From positions 186,001-250,000 of the forward strand of contig NZ_JADKYZ010000004.1 of the NCBI RefSeq assembly GCF_015354245.1: a stretch of DNA of 64,000 nucleotides. The letters run 5' to 3'. Of the stretch, positions 48,562 through 59,045 are shown piece after piece. The position numbers and the translations under genes were made by a program. The notes below the pieces were generated by a model. It saw nothing but the letters and a program-made list of their open reading frames with translations, ran no database searches and was not told the DNA's origin. Each line of letters starts with the position of its first letter. Within the stretch, counting starts at the first letter, position 1. Source of the DNA: Diaphorobacter caeni (GTDB lineage Bacteria > Pseudomonadota > Gammaproteobacteria > Burkholderiales > Burkholderiaceae_C).

Positions 48562-49461
48562 ATGGCCAATCACAACCCGAAAATCGAAGCCATCCTCACC
48601 GCCATCATCACGCCGGTGGACACGGAGGATCAGTTCAACGAAACCGCCTTCCGCGAACAGGTCGAACGCCAGATATCCGCAGGCAACGGCATTTTCTGCG
48701 GAGGCACGAACGGCGAATTCTTCGCGTTGACCGAAGCCGAAAAACGCCGCGTGGCCGAGGTGACGATGGAGCAGGTCGCTGGCCGCGTGCCCGTCGTGGG
48801 CCATGTGGGCGAAGTATCGACCGCCGAATGTGTGCGCGCGGGCCGCTTCATCGCCGGCCTCGGCGTGGACGCCGTCGCCGCGATCACGCCCTGGTTCGTT
48901 CCGCTTTCGCAGGAAGACCTGCACTACCACTTCAGCACGATCGCCGACGCGCTCGAGGTGCCGGTCTATCTCTACAACATCCCCGCACGAACCGGCAACA
49001 CCATTGCGCCGGAAACCGCACGCCGTCTCGCCGCGCACCCCAACATTGCTGGCATCAAGGACAGCGCGGGCACCTATGAAAGTCTCACCGGATTCATCAG
49101 CGTGGCCAGAGAGATCGACGGCTTCGCGGTGTTCAACGGCCCCGACAGCCTGATCCATCAGGGCTTCGTGGACGGTTGCGCGGGTGCAGTATCGGGTCTG
49201 GCCAACGTGGCGCCGCGTGAGATCAACAGCATCTGGACGCGGTTCAAAGCGGGCGATGTCGAAGGCTCGCGCAAACAGCAGGAAACCGTCACCAGCCTGC
49301 GCGAGACGCTCTACAAGGTCTGCTTCGCACCTGCGGCCGTCAAGCGCGCCGTGCGCCTGCTCGGCTACGACGTGGGTGACAGCAAGTATCCAGTGCGCAT
49401 CGGCGCCGCGCAGGAAACGCAGATGCGGGAAATCCTCGCCGCGCACGACATCTCCAGGTGA
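48562..49461 (+). CDS. Dihydrodipicolinate synthase (DapA) family lyase
   Basis: The 299-residue TIM barrel carries GGTNGEFFALTEAE, the Tyr of YLYNIPARTGN and the Schiff-base Lys of AGIKDSAGTYESL. The family splits or joins pyruvate and aldehydes, for example 2-keto-3-deoxy sugar acids. True DapA for lysine synthesis is unlikely because of the operon context. It may handle a keto-deoxy acid derived from the imported sugar acid. ATG 48562 was chosen. Confidence 0.9.
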   Translation: MANHNPKIEAILTAIITPVDTEDQFNETAFREQVERQISAGNGIFCGGTNGEFFALTEAEKRRVAEVTMEQVAGRVPVVGHVGEVSTAECVRAGRFIAGLGVDAVAAITPWFVPLSQEDLHYHFSTIADALEVPVYLYNIPARTGNTIAPETARRLAAHPNIAGIKDSAGTYESLTGFISVAREIDGFAVFNGPDSLIHQGFVDGCAGAVSGLANVAPREINSIWTRFKAGDVEGSRKQQETVTSLRETLYKVCFAPAAVKRAVRLLGYDVGDSKYPVRIGAAQETQMREILAAHDISR

Positions 49462-49527
49462 CGGATGCGGAAGGCGCGGTAAGCTCTGCGCTTTCCTCCA
49501 CTGCCCATTTCCAAGCATTCCAACGCC

Positions 49528-50292
49528 ATGAAGGTCGCCAAACGCCGAGACGCCATTTTTGATGCCGTGCAGTCCGGCGCTGCCGATGTTGCAGCGCTGT
49601 GCACCAAATTCGATATTTCCGAAGCCACGGTGCGCCGCGATCTGCAGGCGCTGCAGCAGGACGGCAGGCTCTTGCGCGTCTACGGCGGTGCAGTGGCTGC
49701 CCCCATTCGCCACGAGCCCGAGGAGTCGCTGGAACTGCGCAAGTCGCACGACAGCGAAGGCAAGGCGCGAATCGCACACAGGGCCCTCGGCTTCATCGAA
49801 CCCGGCGACACCCTCTTCATCGATGGAGGAACGACCACGGACGCCCTCGCACAGCAGCTCCCCAAGGACGATTCGATCCGCGTCATCACCAACAACCTGC
49901 TCGCGCTGCAGACGCTGTCGGCACGCGGCATTGCCGTGACGCTGATCGGCGGCGAGCTGCGCGCGGGCAGCATGAGCGTGTACGGGTCGCTCGCCGACAT
50001 GGCGCTGGAGCGCCTCACCTTTGACAAGGTGTTCAGCAGCGCCGACGGCATCGATGCCGAGTTCGGCGTGTGCGAAGGGTCCATCGAGCAGGCATGGTTC
50101 AAGGACAAGCTGTTTCGTCGCACGCGCGAGGTCTACATGCTGGCGACGACCGAAAAGCTGGGCCGCAAATCGCAGATGAACTGGTCACCCATTCATCGCC
50201 CGTGGACACTGATCACCGACGCCGCGCCCGAAAGCCACCCACTGCTGGCGTTCAGGAACCACCCGTTTGTTTCGGTGGTGACTGCAGCTTGA
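49528..50292 (+). CDS. DeoR family transcriptional regulator
   Basis: The 254-residue protein has a DeoR winged helix (LCTKFDISEATVRRDLQALQ) and the sugar phosphate-sensing domain (FIDGGTTTDALAQQL, VITNNLLALQTL, LIGGELRAGSMSVYG). DeoR regulators sense phosphorylated intermediates. It is the last gene of the acid-sugar operon and likely represses it and the divergent Bug unit through the repeats at 44829-44859 and 45042-45078. Its last 41 bases overlap the 3' end of the convergent LysR gene. Confidence 0.9.
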   Translation: MKVAKRRDAIFDAVQSGAADVAALCTKFDISEATVRRDLQALQQDGRLLRVYGGAVAAPIRHEPEESLELRKSHDSEGKARIAHRALGFIEPGDTLFIDGGTTTDALAQQLPKDDSIRVITNNLLALQTLSARGIAVTLIGGELRAGSMSVYGSLADMALERLTFDKVFSSADGIDAEFGVCEGSIEQAWFKDKLFRRTREVYMLATTEKLGRKSQMNWSPIHRPWTLITDAAPESHPLLAFRNHPFVSVVTAA

Positions 50293-51184
50293 ACCATTCG
50301 CCCTGAAACTGCCCCTTGAGCCACACCACCAGCTCCTGCACCTTCGCAGGCACGAGGCGCGGCGAGGGGTAGACGGCGTGCATCTCCTGGCTCGGCAGAC
50401 TCCAGGCGTCGAGAATCGCCACCAGCTCGCCGGTGCGGAGTCCGTCGTTGGCCACATAGAGCGGCAGCACGGCCACGCCGAAGCCGTCGCGGGCGGCGGC
50501 GAGCAGGGCCGAGAGATTGTTCGAGCGCAGCCTGCCGTTCACCGCGATCGCCTGCGTGGGCTCATGTGCGGCGCTGAAGTGCCAGATCGCGTCGCCCTGC
50601 ACCGTGCTGTAGACCAGCGCGGCGTGTCGTGCGAGATCGGCGGGGGTCTCGGGCGTTCCGCGCTCGCGCAGGTAGTCGGGCGATGCCACCGCCACCCACG
50701 GACTCACGCCGAGGTAGGTGGCGCCCAGCGATGAATCGGCCAGGCGCCCCATGCGGATCGCCACGTCCACGCCCTGCTCCACCAGATTCACGTAGCGGTC
50801 TTCAAAGCTCAGGTCCACGTTGAGCAGCGGATGCGTGCGCATGAAGCCGCTCACCATCGGCGCGAGCACCCGACGGCCAAACGCGATGGAGGTGCTGATG
50901 CGCAGCACGCCCTGCACCTGCGACTGCATGAGCGAGGCGACGGAGCGCGCCTCCTCGTCGTGGTGGACGATGAGCTTGCACTTGTCGTAGTACAGCGTCC
51001 CCACCTCGGTGGGCGTGACGCCGTGCGTGGAGCGGTGCAAGAGGCGCGCGCCGAGTTCCTTTTCCATGCGCGCGATCTGCTTGGTCACCGCGGGCTGGCC
51101 AATGCCCAGCTCGGCTGCCGCGCGGCTGAACGAGCCCAGATCCACGACCCGCGTGAAGAGAAGAAGCGCTTGTATTCGGTCCAT
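50252..51184 (-). CDS. LysR family transcriptional regulator of the glyoxylate operon
   Basis: The 310-residue protein has a LysR winged helix (MDRIQALLLFTRVVDLGSFS, then GIGQPAVTKQIARMEKELGA) and an effector domain. It is divergent from gcl with 197 bases between starts, which makes it the likely activator or repressor of the gcl-hyi-glxR-glycerate kinase operon. ATG 51184 is the homologous start. Its 3' end overlaps the DeoR gene by 41 bases, tail to tail. Confidence 0.9.
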   Translation of the reverse strand: MDRIQALLLFTRVVDLGSFSRAAAELGIGQPAVTKQIARMEKELGARLLHRSTHGVTPTEVGTLYYDKCKLIVHHDEEARSVASLMQSQVQGVLRISTSIAFGRRVLAPMVSGFMRTHPLLNVDLSFEDRYVNLVEQGVDVAIRMGRLADSSLGATYLGVSPWVAVASPDYLRERGTPETPADLARHAALVYSTVQGDAIWHFSAAHEPTQAIAVNGRLRSNNLSALLAAARDGFGVAVLPLYVANDGLRTGELVAILDAWSLPSQEMHAVYPSPRLVPAKVQELVVWLKGQFQGEWFKLQSPPKQTGGS

Positions 51185-51381
51185 GTCTCGATTGGACGGG
51201 AAAACCGCCCCTTCAGCGTCACCGCAGCCCATTCCACCATGGAATAAGCGTCATGCAGCGTACCAGCATTCCCTTGTCGGCGTGAACACGGGACCATCCA
51301 TCCAACCCGCGATTCATTCCACCGCGCATGCATCGCAGCGACTTTTCACCATCCACATTCACTCAATCCGCAGGAGACACC

Positions 51382-53172
<1,791 letters not shown>

Positions 53173-53214
53173 ACTTCATCGCCACTCTTCCAACAGAAAA
53201 CCAAGGAGCCAGCC

Positions 53215-53994
53215 ATGCCCCGATTTGCCGCCAACCTCTCGATGCTGTTCACCGAAGTGCCGTTTCTCGACCGCTTCGAGCGCGCCGCACAGGCCGGATT
53301 TCAAGCCGTCGAGTTCATGTTCCCCTACGAATGGACCGCGAGAGAAATCCGCCAGCGCCTTGACGACAACGGCCTCACGCTCGTGCTGCACAACCTGCCT
53401 GCGGGTGACTGGAACGCAGGCGAGCGCGGCATCGCGTGCCAGCCCGACAAGGTGAGCGACTTCCGCGCGGGCGTGGCCAAGGCCATCGACTACGCGGGCG
53501 CGCTCGGCGTCAAGCAGCTCAACTGCCTGGCGGGCAAAGCCCCCGATGGCGTGGCCGCCGAAGCGCTGCGCACCACGTTTCTCGAAAACCTTCGCTTTGC
53601 TGCAGACCAGTTGCGTGGAGCGGGGCTGAATCTGCTGATCGAGCCCGTAAACATCCACGACATTCCCGGCTTCTACCTTCAGCGGCCCACGCAGGCCGTG
53701 GCACTGCTCGAGGCGCTCGATGCGTCCAATGCCTTTCTGCAGTACGACATCTATCACACCCAGCGCATGCAGGGCGAGCTCGCGAACACGCTCACCAAAT
53801 ACCTGCCACTGATCCGCCACGTGCAGATCGCCGACAACCCCGGCCGCAACGAACCAGGCACCGGCGAGATCCACTACCCCTACCTGTTCGCGCTGCTCGA
53901 CCGCATCGGCTACGCCGGCTGGGTGGGCTGCGAATACAAGCCCGCGACGACGACGGAAGCCGGCCTCGGATGGCTGCAGGCGCTCGTCGAGTGA
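53215..53994 (+). CDS. hyi: Hydroxypyruvate isomerase
   Basis: Hyi interconverts hydroxypyruvate and tartronate semialdehyde. The 259-residue TIM barrel starts MPRFAANLSMLFTEVPFLDR and has LIEPVNIHDIPGFYL and HVQIADNPGRNEPGTGEI, with the metal-binding Glu and Asp of the family. It is 42 bases after gcl and upstream of glxR. Confidence 0.95.
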   Translation: MPRFAANLSMLFTEVPFLDRFERAAQAGFQAVEFMFPYEWTAREIRQRLDDNGLTLVLHNLPAGDWNAGERGIACQPDKVSDFRAGVAKAIDYAGALGVKQLNCLAGKAPDGVAAEALRTTFLENLRFAADQLRGAGLNLLIEPVNIHDIPGFYLQRPTQAVALLEALDASNAFLQYDIYHTQRMQGELANTLTKYLPLIRHVQIADNPGRNEPGTGEIHYPYLFALLDRIGYAGWVGCEYKPATTTEAGLGWLQALVE

Positions 53995-54018
53995 ACGGAC
54001 ACGCAAACAAGCCCCCCA

Positions 54019-54062
<44 letters not shown>

Positions 54063-54070
54063 CACGTCAC

Positions 54071-54973
54071 ATGACCACCACACCACTCAAGATCGGATTC
54101 GTCGGCCTCGGCATCATGGGTGCGCCCATGGCCACGCAGCTCATCAAGGCGGGCCACCAGCTCTATGTCTACACGCGCGGCAAGATCCCCGATCACATCG
54201 CCGAATCCAGCGCCACCAAGTGCACCAACGCGCGCGGCGTGGCCGAGCGCGCCGACATCATCTTCACCATGCTGCCCGACACGCCCGACGTGGAGACCGT
54301 ACTGTTCGCCGAGTACGGCATCGCCGCCGGTCTCACCAAGGGCAAGACCGTGGTCGACATGAGCTCGATCTCGCCCATCGCCACCAAGGACTTCGCCAGA
54401 CGCATCAACGCGCTCGGCTGCGATTACCTCGACGCGCCGGTCTCCGGCGGCGAAGTGGGTGCGAAGAACGCCACGCTGTCCATCATGGTCGGCGGCGACG
54501 AGGCGGTGTTCGCCCGCGTGAAGCCGCTCTTCGACGCCATGGGCAAGAACATCACGCTGGTCGGCGGCAACGGCGACGGCCAGACCGCCAAGGTGGCCAA
54601 CCAGATCATCGTCGCGCTCAACATCGAGGCCGTCGGCGAGGCCCTGCTGTTCGCCTCGCGTGCGGGAGCCGATCCGGCGCGCGTGCGCCAGGCGCTGATG
54701 GGCGGCTTCGCGTCGAGCAAGATTCTCGAGGTGCATGGCGAGCGCATGATCAAACGCACGTTCGACCCGGGCTTTCGCATCGAGCTGCACCAGAAGGACC
54801 TGAACCTCGCGCTCGCCAGCGCCCGCAGCCTCGGCGTCTCGCTGCCCAACACCGCCATCGCGCAGCAGCTGTTCAGCACCTGCGTCTCATACGGCGGCAA
54901 GGCCTGGGATCACTCCGGCATGGTGCGCGCACTCGAGAAAATGGCCAACTTCGAGATTGGCCAGAAACCATGA
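54071..54973 (+). CDS. glxR: 2-hydroxy-3-oxopropionate (tartronate semialdehyde) reductase
   Basis: The 300-residue enzyme reduces tartronate semialdehyde to D-glycerate with NAD(P)H. It has GFVGLGIMGAPMATQLIKAG for the nucleotide, DAPVSGGEVGAKNATLSIMV for substrate, and the catalytic Lys in GQTAKVANQIIVALNIEAV. The C-terminal helical domain is standard. Its stop overlaps the next start (ATGA), coupling it to glycerate kinase. Confidence 0.96.
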   Translation: MTTTPLKIGFVGLGIMGAPMATQLIKAGHQLYVYTRGKIPDHIAESSATKCTNARGVAERADIIFTMLPDTPDVETVLFAEYGIAAGLTKGKTVVDMSSISPIATKDFARRINALGCDYLDAPVSGGEVGAKNATLSIMVGGDEAVFARVKPLFDAMGKNITLVGGNGDGQTAKVANQIIVALNIEAVGEALLFASRAGADPARVRQALMGGFASSKILEVHGERMIKRTFDPGFRIELHQKDLNLALASARSLGVSLPNTAIAQQLFSTCVSYGGKAWDHSGMVRALEKMANFEIGQKP

Positions 54974-56271
54974 GTCCTGCACGCACCGCGCCGCAGTCCA
55001 TCCCGCCGACTGCACTGCTGCGCCGCATGTTCGACGCGGCCGTCGCCAGTGCACAACCGGCGCTGTGCGTGCCTCCGCATCTGCCCTCCGCCCACGAAAT
55101 GCATGAGGGTGGCCGCCTCATCGTGATCGGCGCGGGCAAGGCTTCCGCCGCCATGGCAGAGGCCGTCGAAGCCCACTGGCAAGGCCCACTCGAAGGCCTC
55201 GTCGTCACCCGCTACGGTTACGGCGCACCCTGCCGACGCATCGAGATCGCCGAAGCCGCGCACCCCGTGCCCGATGCCGCAGGTCTTCGCGCCGCCGAAC
55301 GCATGCTCGCCCTCGTCAGCGGCCTCGGCCCCAAAGACACCGTGCTGTGCCTCATCAGCGGCGGCGGCTCGGCACTGCTGCCTTTGCCGCTCACAGGCAT
55401 CACGCTTGCCGACAAGCAACGCATCAACCAGTCCTTGCTGACAAGCGGCGCCACGATCAGCGAAATGAACTGCGTGCGCCGCCACCTCTCCGCCATCAAA
55501 GGCGGCCGCCTCGCCGCCGCCTGCCACCCCGCACGCGTGATCACCCTGCTGCTCTCGGACGTGCCCGGCGACGACCCCATGAACATCGCCTCCGGCCCGA
55601 CCGTCGCCGACCCCACCACCTGCGCCGACGCCCTGGCCATCGTCCAGCGATACGACATCGCCCTGCCCGACGCGGCACGGCAACTGCTGCTGCAAGCCAA
55701 CGCGGCCGAATCCATCAAACCCTGCGATTCGCGCCTGGCACGCAGCGAAACCCGCATGACCGCCACGCCCCAAATGGCGCTGGAAGCCGCCGCCGAGGTG
55801 GCCCGCGCCGCGGGCTACGCCGCCCACATCCTCGGCGACGCCTTGGAAGGCGAAGCACGCGACGTAGGCAAGACACTGGCAGGCATCGCACTGCAGGTGG
55901 CGCAACGCGCGCAACCCTTCGCCCCGCCCTGCGTGCTGCTCTCGGGCGGCGAAACGACAGTCACCCTGCGCGGCAAAGGCCGAGGCGGCCGCAACGTCGA
56001 ATGCCTCCTCTCCGCCCTGCTCACCCTGCGCGGCAACCCGCACGTCCACGCGCTCATGGCAGACACCGATGGGGTGGATGGCGCGGAAGAAATTGCAGGC
56101 GCGATCATCACGCCGGGGACGTTGGAGCGGGCTTGGGGGAAGGGGTTGAACCCCGCCGAAGAATTGGCCGACAACAATGGGCACGGCTTTTTTCAGGCGC
56201 TTGGTGCGTCGGTCGTCACTGGGCCGACACGCACCAATGTGAATGACTTTCGGGCGTTTCTTATTACCTAG
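54970..56271 (+). CDS. Glycerate 2-kinase, MOFRL family
   Basis: The 433-residue enzyme of the TtuD/GckA type phosphorylates D-glycerate to 2-phosphoglycerate. It has RLIVIGAGKASAAMAEAVEA, LISGGGSALLPLPLTGIT, LLSDVPGDDPMNIASGPT and the C-terminal MOFRL domain with LLSGGETTVTLRGKGRGGRN and DTDGVDGAEEIAGA. It completes the path from glyoxylate to lower glycolysis. ATG 54970 overlaps the glxR stop. A structured repeat pair follows its 3' end. Confidence 0.94.
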   Translation: MSPARTAPQSIPPTALLRRMFDAAVASAQPALCVPPHLPSAHEMHEGGRLIVIGAGKASAAMAEAVEAHWQGPLEGLVVTRYGYGAPCRRIEIAEAAHPVPDAAGLRAAERMLALVSGLGPKDTVLCLISGGGSALLPLPLTGITLADKQRINQSLLTSGATISEMNCVRRHLSAIKGGRLAAACHPARVITLLLSDVPGDDPMNIASGPTVADPTTCADALAIVQRYDIALPDAARQLLLQANAAESIKPCDSRLARSETRMTATPQMALEAAAEVARAAGYAAHILGDALEGEARDVGKTLAGIALQVAQRAQPFAPPCVLLSGGETTVTLRGKGRGGRNVECLLSALLTLRGNPHVHALMADTDGVDGAEEIAGAIITPGTLERAWGKGLNPAEELADNNGHGFFQALGASVVTGPTRTNVNDFRAFLIT

Positions 56272-56376
56272 GCGGTCGGCTCTTTCTCTCTTTTTTTCTC
56301 TCTTTCGCGCTTGCGGGAGTGGGGGACTGCGGTGTTGGCCTTGGCGTTTTTTTGTTGCTGCTGGGGCGTTGCTTGC

Positions 56377-56557
56377 AGAGGCCGGGACTGCCCCCGGCGG
56401 GGCAGTAACTTTTTGGTCTTGCCCAAAAAGTCACCAAAAATGCGCTTTTCAATACCCGCGGCAGAACTCGCTTTGCGCTGCGCGCGCCGCTCGGGCAACC
56501 GCCGCGAGCTAGAGTTTTCATAAGAGGAATGTGCGGCACATCGCTTCGCTCGTGCTG
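56377..56557 (-). repeat. Structured dispersed repeat, site C left unit (reverse orientation)
   Basis: A copy of about 181 bp, read on the minus strand. Stem II is CGCGGCGG with CTGCCGCG (56499-56506 with 56457-56464). Stem III is ACTTTTTGG / CCAAAAAGT (56408-56416 and 56423-56431). Stem IV is CTGCCCC / GGGGCAG near 56388-56405. Stem II matches the left unit of site A; stem III matches site B. Confidence 0.85.
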
Positions 56558-56680
56558 CATCTCGCGACTTCGCGAGATGCTGGGGCGCCAGCGCTGCGCG
56601 ATTTTTGATTTGCTCGTTGGATCAACCTCGCTCAAAAGTGCAGTGGGCATGGGGCGCCCAACCCAACTTCATCGACACCC

Positions 56681-56859
56681 CGGCACGAGCGAAGCAAAGT
56701 GCCGCAACCACCTCTTCTAGACTGATTTCCGGCGGTTGTCCGAGCGGAGTGACGAAGGAACGCAGCGAGTTCCGCCGGAGGACTTCCAAGCGCGTTTTTG
56801 ATTACTTTTTGCGCGCAAGCAAAAAGTGATTGCCCCGCCGGGGGCAGTCCCGGCCTCCG
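56681..56859 (+). repeat. Structured dispersed repeat, site C right unit
   Basis: A 179-bp copy nearly identical to 23998-24176. Stem II is TCCGGCGG (56728-56735) with CCGCCGGA (56772-56779). Stem III is ACTTTTTGC / GCAAAAAGT (56804-56812 and 56819-56827, loop GCGCAA). Stem IV is TTGCCCC / GGGGCAG. Confidence 0.85.
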
Positions 56860-56963
56860 CAAACAACACCCCAGCAGACACACAAAAAACACAAAGGCCC
56901 CCTCTTCCAAAAAAAAGGAAGAGAGAGCCCCAAAGCACAGATCAGCGAATGATCAGCTCATCA

Positions 56964-58625
56964 TCAATGCACCACCATCAAAGTAAACGGCCAGACATAC
57001 GCCTGCATCGTCACATACAACCCGACCAGACAAGCCAGCGCAATCGAATGGAAGAACACATACCGCAAGATGTCCCCTTCACGATTGAACCACCGCGTGG
57101 CAGTGGACGCCACCACGATCGACTGCGCGTCGATCATCTTGCCCATCACGCCGCCCGAGCTGTTGGCCGCGCCCATCAGGTTGGGTGACAGACCGAGCTG
57201 ATCCGCAGCGACCTTCTGCATGCCGCCGAACAGCACGTTCGATGCGGTGTCGGAGCCCGTGAGCGCCACGCCCAGCCAGCCCATCAGCGTGCCGAAGAAC
57301 GGATACAGCACACCCGTGTTGGCGAAGGCCAGACCCAGTGTCGTGTCGGTGCCGGAGTAGCGCGTGAGCGTGCCCAGCGCCAGCATCAGCACGATGGTCA
57401 GCAGCGAGTAACGCACCAGCCAGATCGTCTTGAAGAAAGTGCGCACGATGGCGACCGGGTTGTACTTCATCAGGAAACCGCTGATCACGGCGGACAGCAG
57501 AATAGCGGTGCCGGTGGCGGACAGCAGATTCAGCACGTAGACCGCGCCCTCCTTGGTCGGCTTGGTGACGACGGGCGGAACCTTTTCGATCATGTTGTGC
57601 AGACCGGCCATCGGGAACGAAGGCGCGAACAGGCCATTGAGCCAGGCCTTCACCGACGGCAGGCCCCAGATGAACACGAAGACCGACAGGATCACCCATG
57701 GCGTCCAGGCGGCGATCAGCGCCTGCTTGCTGTGCTTGACCACGGGCTGCGGCGGCTTCACTTCCGAAGCGCTCACGTCCTTGCCGCGCAGCGATGCCGA
57801 GGTCCAGATCTTCTTGGGCTGCCAGACGCGCAGAAAGCCCACCAGACAGATCATCGAGACGATGGCCGCGATGATGTCCACCAGCTCGGGGCCAATGTAG
57901 TTGGAGACGAGGAATTGCGGAATCGCGAAGCTCACGCCCGCGACCAGGATCGCGGGCCAGATTTCCATCATGCCCTTGCGAGCGGCGAACGCCCAGATCA
58001 GCCAGAACGGCACCAGCACCGAGAAGAACGGCAGCTGACGGCCGATCATCGCGGTCACTTCCATCAGGTCGTAGCCGTGCACCTTGGCCAGCGTGATCAC
58101 CGGCGTGCCGAGCGCGCCGAACGCGACCGGCGCGGTATTGGCGATCAGCGACAGGCCCGAGGCGGCCAGCGGCGAGAAGCCGAGGCCGATCAGAATCGCC
58201 GCCGTCACCGCCACGGGCGTGCCGAAACCGGCCGCGCCTTCAAAGAAAGCGCCGAAGCAGAACGCGATCAGCAGCAGCTGGATGCGGCGGTCTTCGGTGA
58301 TGCCCGAGAGCGAGTCCTGCAGCACCTTGAAGCTGCCGTTCTGCTCGGTGAGCTGGTGCAGGAAAATGATGTTCAGCACGATCCAGCCGATCGGCAGCAG
58401 CCCGGTGAAACCACCGAACAGCGCCGCGCGCCCCGCCATTTCCGCAGGCATGCCGTAGGCAAACACCGCCACCAGCACCGCGGCGATCAGCCCCATGCCC
58501 GCGGCGATGTGCGCCTTGATGTGAAAGAAACCCAGCGCCGCGAGCATCACCACCACGGGTATCGCTGCGAGCAAAGTGGAGATCACCATGTTCCCCAACG
58601 GATCGTAGACCTGTTGCCAAATCAT
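56964..58625 (-). CDS. L-lactate / glycolate permease (LctP family)
   Basis: The 553-residue inner membrane protein has about 13-14 membrane segments. It starts MIWQQVYDPLGNMVISTLLA and has the family features GAFFEGAAGFGTPVAVTAAI and NSSGGVMGKMIDAQSIVVAS. LctP and GlcA import L-lactate, D-lactate or glycolate with protons. Next to a glyoxylate operon, glycolate is as likely a substrate as lactate. No lactate or glycolate oxidase gene is visible here. ATG 58625 is the conserved start; it is convergent with the glycerate kinase gene. Confidence 0.9.
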   Translation of the reverse strand: MIWQQVYDPLGNMVISTLLAAIPVVVMLAALGFFHIKAHIAAGMGLIAAVLVAVFAYGMPAEMAGRAALFGGFTGLLPIGWIVLNIIFLHQLTEQNGSFKVLQDSLSGITEDRRIQLLLIAFCFGAFFEGAAGFGTPVAVTAAILIGLGFSPLAASGLSLIANTAPVAFGALGTPVITLAKVHGYDLMEVTAMIGRQLPFFSVLVPFWLIWAFAARKGMMEIWPAILVAGVSFAIPQFLVSNYIGPELVDIIAAIVSMICLVGFLRVWQPKKIWTSASLRGKDVSASEVKPPQPVVKHSKQALIAAWTPWVILSVFVFIWGLPSVKAWLNGLFAPSFPMAGLHNMIEKVPPVVTKPTKEGAVYVLNLLSATGTAILLSAVISGFLMKYNPVAIVRTFFKTIWLVRYSLLTIVLMLALGTLTRYSGTDTTLGLAFANTGVLYPFFGTLMGWLGVALTGSDTASNVLFGGMQKVAADQLGLSPNLMGAANSSGGVMGKMIDAQSIVVASTATRWFNREGDILRYVFFHSIALACLVGLYVTMQAYVWPFTLMVVH

Positions 58626-59045
58626 CTGTACGCCCCTTTTTAGACTGAAAAAAACAGCTGTTGTGAGTTGATTGCGTGAACTGACCGACGGCCCATGGTT
58701 GCGGGCGTCGCTGAGTTTCATGCAACTTTTTTTCTGTGCGTGAGCGGGCAAACCCGCCTTCAGCAGAGCGGGAGCGAGTCTAGGGAGGCGTCAAGTGCGC
58801 AACCATCGGAAGGAACACGGAGAAAACGAGAATGCAACACCCCGCTACAGGGAGACCACCCTGCGGAATTCTTTTCAATTGACTGCCGAAATTTTCAAAT
58901 GGAAGATGCGTGCACTTCCCCGCTGCGGCGCGCATCTACGCCGCATCCTCCCACTGCCCATCGCGTCCGCACTCCCCGGCACCACGATTTCCACGTGTCG
59001 ATGCGGGCACTCTGAAACCCCATTCTCCTCAGGAGACCCCACAAC
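58626..59045. other. Divergent promoter region between lctP and an unknown gene
   Basis: The 420 bp hold the upstream regions of lctP (minus) and the 59046 gene (plus). Short open frames occur but none has a convincing start or composition. GGAGA at about 59030 is the ribosome site of the 59046 gene. I see no clear operator. Confidence 0.5.

Larger units (their letters stand above)
56377..56859. repeat. Site C composite: inverted pair of structured repeats
   Basis: This 483-bp element lies between the convergent glycerate kinase and lactate permease genes. The plan equals site A (reverse unit, spacer of 123 bp, forward unit). The spacer keeps ATCTCGCGACTTCGCGAGAT (56559-56578) and the following ATTTTTGATTTGCT region. 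In the rest of this 692-bp gap (56272-56376 and 56860-56963) I see no gene. Confidence 0.85.

Noticed and set aside
48562-49461. dapA of lysine biosynthesis
   Set aside because: The operon context (acid-sugar kinase, PdxA2-like, Fe-alcohol dehydrogenase, DeoR) points to catabolism; only the family can be assigned.
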